Below are positions 30,984 through 34,398 of a DNA stretch of 34,398 bases, piece by piece. The notes beneath the pieces are model-generated. The model saw nothing but the letters and a program-made list of their open reading frames with translations, ran no database searches and was not told the DNA's origin. The DNA is taken from assembly GCA_029861345.1 (NCBI GenBank), contig JAOTZM010000005.1:1-34398 (forward strand), read 5' to 3'. A program made the translations under genes and the position numbers. Each line of letters opens with the position of its first letter. Positions within the stretch are counted from its first letter, which is position 1. This stretch comes from Candidatus Nitrosopumilus sp. GTDB lineage: Archaea > Thermoproteota > Nitrososphaeria > Nitrososphaerales > Nitrosopumilaceae.

Positions 30984-31991
30984 TTGATTTACAATTCTTT
31001 TGAGAATCCAGGATTAGTAAAAGTACTAACATTTTTGAAAACTCATAATACAGAGTATTTATCTGGTCAAGACTTGAGTGACGTTTTGAGAATAAGCAGG
31101 GTTGCAGTATGGAAACATATCAAAAAAATTCAAGAGTTAGGATACATTGTAGAGTCAAAACAGAAGATGGGGTACAAGTTAACATCAAATTCAGATGCTC
31201 TTTTGCCATGGGAAATTACTTCAGGTCTTAAAACAAAAATGATTGGACATCAGGTGTACTATTTTGACTCTTTAGACTCTACTCAGAATCAGGCACTAAA
31301 AATGGCAGATAATCCATCAAATAATGGGGCAGTAATAGTTGCAGCACAGCAGACAGGCGGAAGAGGGAGATCCGGAAGAAAATGGATTTCCCCCAAAGGA
31401 GGCATTTGGTTTTCAGTAATTTTACAACCAAAGTTTGACATTTCCATTACAACACTATTTCCAATTGCATCTGCACTAGCATTATCAAATGCAATAGAAA
31501 AAACATTCAAGATTTCACCTGAATTAAAATGGCCAAATGACTTGACTATCAAAGGCAAAAAAATTGCGGGAATGCTTGTTGATGTATCACTTGAATCAAA
31601 TAGAATTGAGAATATGGTTTTAGGCGTAGGAATAAATTTTAATGTAGATGTAAAACAAATAGAGAAAACACTAAAGGACACGCCAAATTTTTATGGGATA
31701 GAATCTCTTAATCAGCAAAAAAAGAATGTTAAACCAGTTCAGTTGGTTCAAACATTTTTAGTAGAATTAGAAAAAATTTATGAATTATTAAATGCAAAAC
31801 ACACAAAGAAAATCATTTTAGAATGGACAAAAAGATCATCAACAATTGGAAAGAATGTAGAGTTAGAGACTATAGATGGCAAAATAAAAGGAAAGGCAAT
31901 TAAAATTGATGATGATGGCGCATTAATAATATCAGATAACGGGAAAACGAACAAAATAATATCTGGAGATATTATTCATTTATCAAAGTAG
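30984..31991 (+). CDS. birA: Bifunctional biotin ligase/biotin repressor BirA
   Basis: The 335-residue protein has an N-terminal winged helix (~10-65, SGQDLSDVLRISRVAVWKHI) and a biotin-protein ligase domain: GGRGRSGRKW (125-134) binds biotinyl-AMP, KWPND (182-186), then KKIAGMLVD. A C-terminal SH3-like domain follows. It attaches biotin to carboxylases such as acetyl-/propionyl-CoA carboxylase of the 3-hydroxypropionate/4-hydroxybutyrate cycle and may repress biotin genes. The start is TTG. Assignment strong. Confidence 0.93.
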   Translation: MIYNSFENPGLVKVLTFLKTHNTEYLSGQDLSDVLRISRVAVWKHIKKIQELGYIVESKQKMGYKLTSNSDALLPWEITSGLKTKMIGHQVYYFDSLDSTQNQALKMADNPSNNGAVIVAAQQTGGRGRSGRKWISPKGGIWFSVILQPKFDISITTLFPIASALALSNAIEKTFKISPELKWPNDLTIKGKKIAGMLVDVSLESNRIENMVLGVGINFNVDVKQIEKTLKDTPNFYGIESLNQQKKNVKPVQLVQTFLVELEKIYELLNAKHTKKIILEWTKRSSTIGKNVELETIDGKIKGKAIKIDDDGALIISDNGKTNKIISGDIIHLSK

Positions 31992-31992
31992 A

Positions 31993-32340
31993 TTATTTTT
32001 TAGAAGTTTTTGATTTAGTTTTTGTCTTTGATTGTTTTTTTGTTTGTGATGAAATCATTAAAGATTGTTCTTTTAGTATTTCCTTTAGATCGTTTTGTAT
32101 CTCTAAAACATACAAAAGCAATTCTTCTAAAATTTTAGAATATTGTTCATATATAGATAATAGATCAGTTTTCTTTTCATTTACCTTCAACAGGCATTCA
32201 TTTGAGCGCAATAGATTTGCCGCATTGATTAATTCAGGCACATCAGATACAGATCCCTCTAATTGATTCAAATCTGCCTTAATCTGATGAATTTTTTTAC
32301 GCAAATCAGGGATTATCTCCCCAGTAGGAATTTCTGTCAA
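31993..32340 (-). CDS. Coiled-coil protein with Lys/Thr-rich tail, 115 aa
   Basis: Two helical segments (DLRKKIHQIKADLNQLEGSV and LLSIYEQYSKILEELLLYVL) and a repetitive basic tail (KTKTKSKTSKK). The tail suggests nucleic acid binding. The stop is 1 nt from the birA stop on the other strand. The TTG start at 32340 is 26 nt from a TATA-like element (minus, 32361-32370), so I prefer it over ATG 32358 (121 aa) or 32388 (131 aa). Unknown function. Confidence 0.6.
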   Translation of the reverse strand: MTEIPTGEIIPDLRKKIHQIKADLNQLEGSVSDVPELINAANLLRSNECLLKVNEKKTDLLSIYEQYSKILEELLLYVLEIQNDLKEILKEQSLMISSQTKKQSKTKTKSKTSKK

Positions 32341-32360
32341 TACAAAATACGTGATCATGA

Positions 32361-32370
32361 ATAAATTAAA
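32361..32370 (-). promoter_or_regulatory. TATA element of the coiled-coil gene
   Basis: On the minus strand tttaatttat is centred ~26 nt before TTG 32340, giving a leaderless start. Confidence 0.4.
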
Positions 32371-32532
32371 GATTTTCAATAGGTGCATTTTGTTTTTTAA
32401 GTAATGGCAAAGTTGAACACATCAGATCTTGTTCTAAAAAATGAGAATGAGTGTTAGCTCAACCTACACACAATTAACCTGCAGAAATTAGGTAGAAGTG
32501 ATAATAAGGTAAAGTGGGCAATTCTTCGTTGT

Positions 32533-33444
32533 ATGCTTAAAAATTCATTGATTAGTGGACCAAAATGTCCAGCATGTGGAGATAAAAAAATGGTCACAGA
32601 TCAAAATACAGGAGAGTTGTTTTGTGGAAAATGCGGATTTGTAGTGACAGATAAAATTACAGATACAGGTGCAGAATGGAGATCTTTTGCAAATGATGAA
32701 AGTAATAGAACTAGAGTAGGAGCTGGAACTTCACTAACAATGCATGACATGGGTTTATCAACTGTGATTGGAGCAGCTAACAAAGATTCAACAGGAAAAC
32801 CGCTATCTGCAAGTGTAAAGAGTTCAATTGAAAGGTTAAGAACATGGGATAGTAGAACACAAGCACATTCTTCTGCAGATAGGAATCTCAGACAAGCACT
32901 TAATGAAATGGATAAATTAAAAGATAAACTTGCATTGACTGACGCAGTAGTAGAAAAAGCAGCTTATATTTACAGAAAAGCAATGGAGAAAAAATTAGTA
33001 AGAGGTCGTTCAATTCAAGGGCTAGTTGCAGCATGTCTTTATGCATCATGTAGAAACACAGAAACACCAAGAACATTGGACGATGTTGCTAAAGGAATCA
33101 ATATCAGAAGAAAAGATGTTGCAAGATGTTACAGATTAATTTTCAGAGAACTTGAGTTAAAAATGCCAGTTGTGGATCCTGTAAAAGGAGTTTCAAGAAT
33201 TGCAAGCATAGCAGAATTAAGTGAAAAAAGTAAACGCAAGGCAATTGCAATATTAAATGAAGCAAAGAAACTAGGCATGGTTGCAGGAAAGGATCCAATG
33301 GGAATTGCTGCTGCTGCACTTTATCTTGCATGTATAAGTTCTGGAGAAGTAAAATCCCAAAAGGATATCTCAATTGCATCAGGAGTTACAGAAGTTACTA
33401 TTAGAAACAGATGTGCAGGTTTGAGAAAGATGCTCAATAACTAA
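32533..33444 (+). CDS. tfb: Transcription initiation factor TFB
   Basis: The 303-residue TFB has a zinc ribbon (Cys12, 15, 31, 34: CPACGDKK ... FCGKCGFV), a B-finger/linker (NRTRVGAGTSLT), and two cyclin repeats (RNLRQALNEMDKLKDKLALT and GVSRIASIAELSEKSKRKAI). It bridges TBP at TATA to RNA polymerase. Thaumarchaea often carry several TFBs, so this may be one of a set. TATA-like ataataagg is ~28 nt before the ATG. Downstream is only a short fragment. Strong assignment. Confidence 0.95.
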   Translation: MLKNSLISGPKCPACGDKKMVTDQNTGELFCGKCGFVVTDKITDTGAEWRSFANDESNRTRVGAGTSLTMHDMGLSTVIGAANKDSTGKPLSASVKSSIERLRTWDSRTQAHSSADRNLRQALNEMDKLKDKLALTDAVVEKAAYIYRKAMEKKLVRGRSIQGLVAACLYASCRNTETPRTLDDVAKGINIRRKDVARCYRLIFRELELKMPVVDPVKGVSRIASIAELSEKSKRKAIAILNEAKKLGMVAGKDPMGIAAAALYLACISSGEVKSQKDISIASGVTEVTIRNRCAGLRKMLNN

Positions 33445-33525
33445 ATGTTAGACGGATTAGACTTTAGTTCTAAAAAGGTTTTAAAAATTCTAGAATCGTC
33501 AACGGTTTTTATGATATATCTAGCC

Positions 33526-33654
33526 ATGAAGGTTTTATTCATAGGTAGTTCTGAGAATATAAAAAAATTCAGTGAGGCACATCAGAGAAATGTGTTTCAA
33601 AATCTCTTAGATTCAGAAGGGAAGATAATTTCAAAAAGATTGAAAATGTGTTAA
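33526..33654 (+). CDS. Short Rossmann-like frame (possible gene fragment), 42 aa
   Basis: The ATG frame starts MKVLFIGSSENIKKF, like the start of a Rossmann fold, but ends after 42 residues (KRLKMC). The frame is also open from ATG 33445, directly after the TFB stop. A TATA-like tttttatga lies ~18 nt upstream. It is probably a truncated gene or chance; no rest of the fold follows. Confidence 0.3.
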   Translation: MKVLFIGSSENIKKFSEAHQRNVFQNLLDSEGKIISKRLKMC

Positions 33655-33708
33655 TTGAAAATCAAGAAAGAACACAAAGGACAACTATACGTTGCATGAA
33701 TTAGCATG

Positions 33709-34118
33709 TTATTTCTGAGATCTTTTGAATTCTAATTTATCCCAAGGAAAAACAACATAAGCAGTGTTATCTGTTTTTTTAGTATAAACAAATTGTTTTG
33801 GATATTTTTTTCCACGTCTTGCAAACAAGGTAACAAAAATCAGTTCTGATGTGTTGTCCACATTAGAAATAATATTGTCAAAAGTTTTTCCAGAATCAAA
33901 AATATCATCAACAAATATTGAATTAGAAGATATTTTCTTTTTATTGACAAAAAAATTTCAATTCCCAAATGATCTGTTAGTAAACATGAAGACACTAGTA
34001 CTCCTCTACTCAGAGTTGTAATACTAGAAAATTTTTGTGATAATTTTGAAATTTTTCTAGAAAGTTTTTCTACCAAAAGTTCTATTTCATCCCAGCTAAC
34101 ATCTTGTTCAGTAGTCAT
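33709..34118 (-). pseudogene. Frameshifted phosphoribosyltransferase (purine/HGPRT-like)
   Basis: The N-terminal frame (MTTEQDVSWDEIE, then ITTLSRGVLVSSCLLTDHLG) breaks in a T7 run (plus 33950-33956). One extra T would join it to the second frame, ISSNSIFVDDIFDSGKTF, the PRPP-binding loop, then FARRGKKYPKQFVYT and VVFPWDKLEF to TAA 33709. The whole would be ~136 residues, normal for this small family. The usual SRGGLVP/R motif is SRGVLVSSC, so key residues are also lost. It is either real decay or an error plus divergence. Confidence 0.72.
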
Positions 34119-34154
34119 AGTAAAGAGTGTAATAAGCAGAATTAATTCGTATGA

Positions 34155-34398
34155 TTAGAATGTTTTCATTGGAGTTTTTTTAAGAGGTTCAATTATTTTA
34201 AGAATTTTAAATGGTAATTTACCAAAATCGATTTCTTTTTCACATGATACTAACAATACATCATCATTAGTTAATGGAAAACTCATAACAATTACCTTAT
34301 CTCGATATGACATTGAAAAATGAACTTCACCAAATTCCTTATCAAACTCGTGCCTCATTCTCACACGCAAAGCAAGTTCCATGAACATCATTTCATCT
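34155..34398 (-). CDS. Conserved thaumarchaeal protein (roadblock/DUF6659-like), continues past right edge
   Basis: The visible part ends MELALRVRMRHEFDKEFGEV, SYRDKVIVMSFPL, then LLVSCEKEIDF. I recall this pattern from a thaumarchaeal family with an N-terminal domain that binds or senses small ligands. The first visible ATG is at 34391, but the frame is open to the window end (DEMMFMELAL), and family members have more sequence before this point, so the start is probably outside the window. It lies upstream of the broken phosphoribosyltransferase on the same strand. Function unknown. Confidence 0.6.
   Translation of the reverse strand, partial: DEMMFMELALRVRMRHEFDKEFGEVHFSMSYRDKVIVMSFPLTNDDVLLVSCEKEIDFGKLPFKILKIIEPLKKTPMKTF

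Noticed and set aside
1-34398. tRNA, rRNA, CRISPR or insertion sequences
   Set aside because: None seen: no GC-rich cloverleaf segment, no regularly spaced repeats, and no transposase-like frame.

Overview
The window looks like chromosome from an ammonia-oxidising archaeon of the phylum Nitrososphaerota (Thaumarchaeota), probably Nitrosopumilus-like. The evidence is low-GC DNA, an archaeal TFB, archaeal-type NadM, archaeal methionyl-tRNA synthetase, PAC2, NreA with a PCNA-binding tail, an M1 aminopeptidase, the cobalamin-binding subunit of methylmalonyl-CoA mutase next to other carbon-fixation-type genes, and many tiny zinc-ribbon proteins. Genes are short, tightly packed and often leaderless: an AT-rich TATA element lies about 24-30 nt before the start codon, and that start is frequently TTG. 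I saw no tRNA, rRNA, CRISPR array or insertion sequence.

Layout. 1-4.2 kb is a loose accessory stretch: the 5' part of an M1 aminopeptidase, a ribbon-helix-helix-like regulator, a secreted SNase-fold protein, a TPR fragment, a diverged 50-nt duplication and several micro-ORFs. 4.2-8.6 kb holds a 3-aminobutyryl-CoA ammonia-lyase-like hotdog enzyme, a possible HEPN protein, small zinc ribbons, a winged-helix regulator, the mutase B12 subunit and ketol-acid reductoisomerase. 8.5-18.4 kb is mostly housekeeping: NadM coupled to a zinc ribbon, a SelB-like protein without a P-loop, an alpha/beta hydrolase-MetG-AhcY run, a Rieske ferredoxin, NadE-CysS and a CPA2-type antiporter. 18.5-23.5 kb is a stress and regulation block: two paralogous four-CBS proteins, PAC2, two Hsp20 proteins and an overlapping UspA / C2H2 zinc-finger pair. 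23.5-28 kb contains several decayed or frameshifted genes (an unknown protein, an MscS tail, a BtuF-like protein), an ATP-cone/nuclease-fold protein whose start codon is missing, and NreA. 28-34.4 kb contains a zinc ribbon, a YchF/Obg-type GTPase, a CoA-binding protein, a Met-rich winged-helix protein, BirA, TFB, a broken phosphoribosyltransferase and the end of a gene that continues past the right edge.

How the genes fit together. The mutase subunit and the ammonia-lyase-like enzyme fit CoA-ester metabolism; the mutase step belongs to the thaumarchaeal 3-hydroxypropionate/4-hydroxybutyrate cycle. NadM and NadE are the last two steps of NAD synthesis. AhcY and MetG share methionine/SAM metabolism. 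The UspA-C2H2-CBS run, flanked by two Hsp20 genes, is the best candidate for a little-described stress module. Three single-base disruptions fall in homopolymer runs (A9, A7, T7), so either sequence errors or real gene decay must be considered before calling these genes dead.
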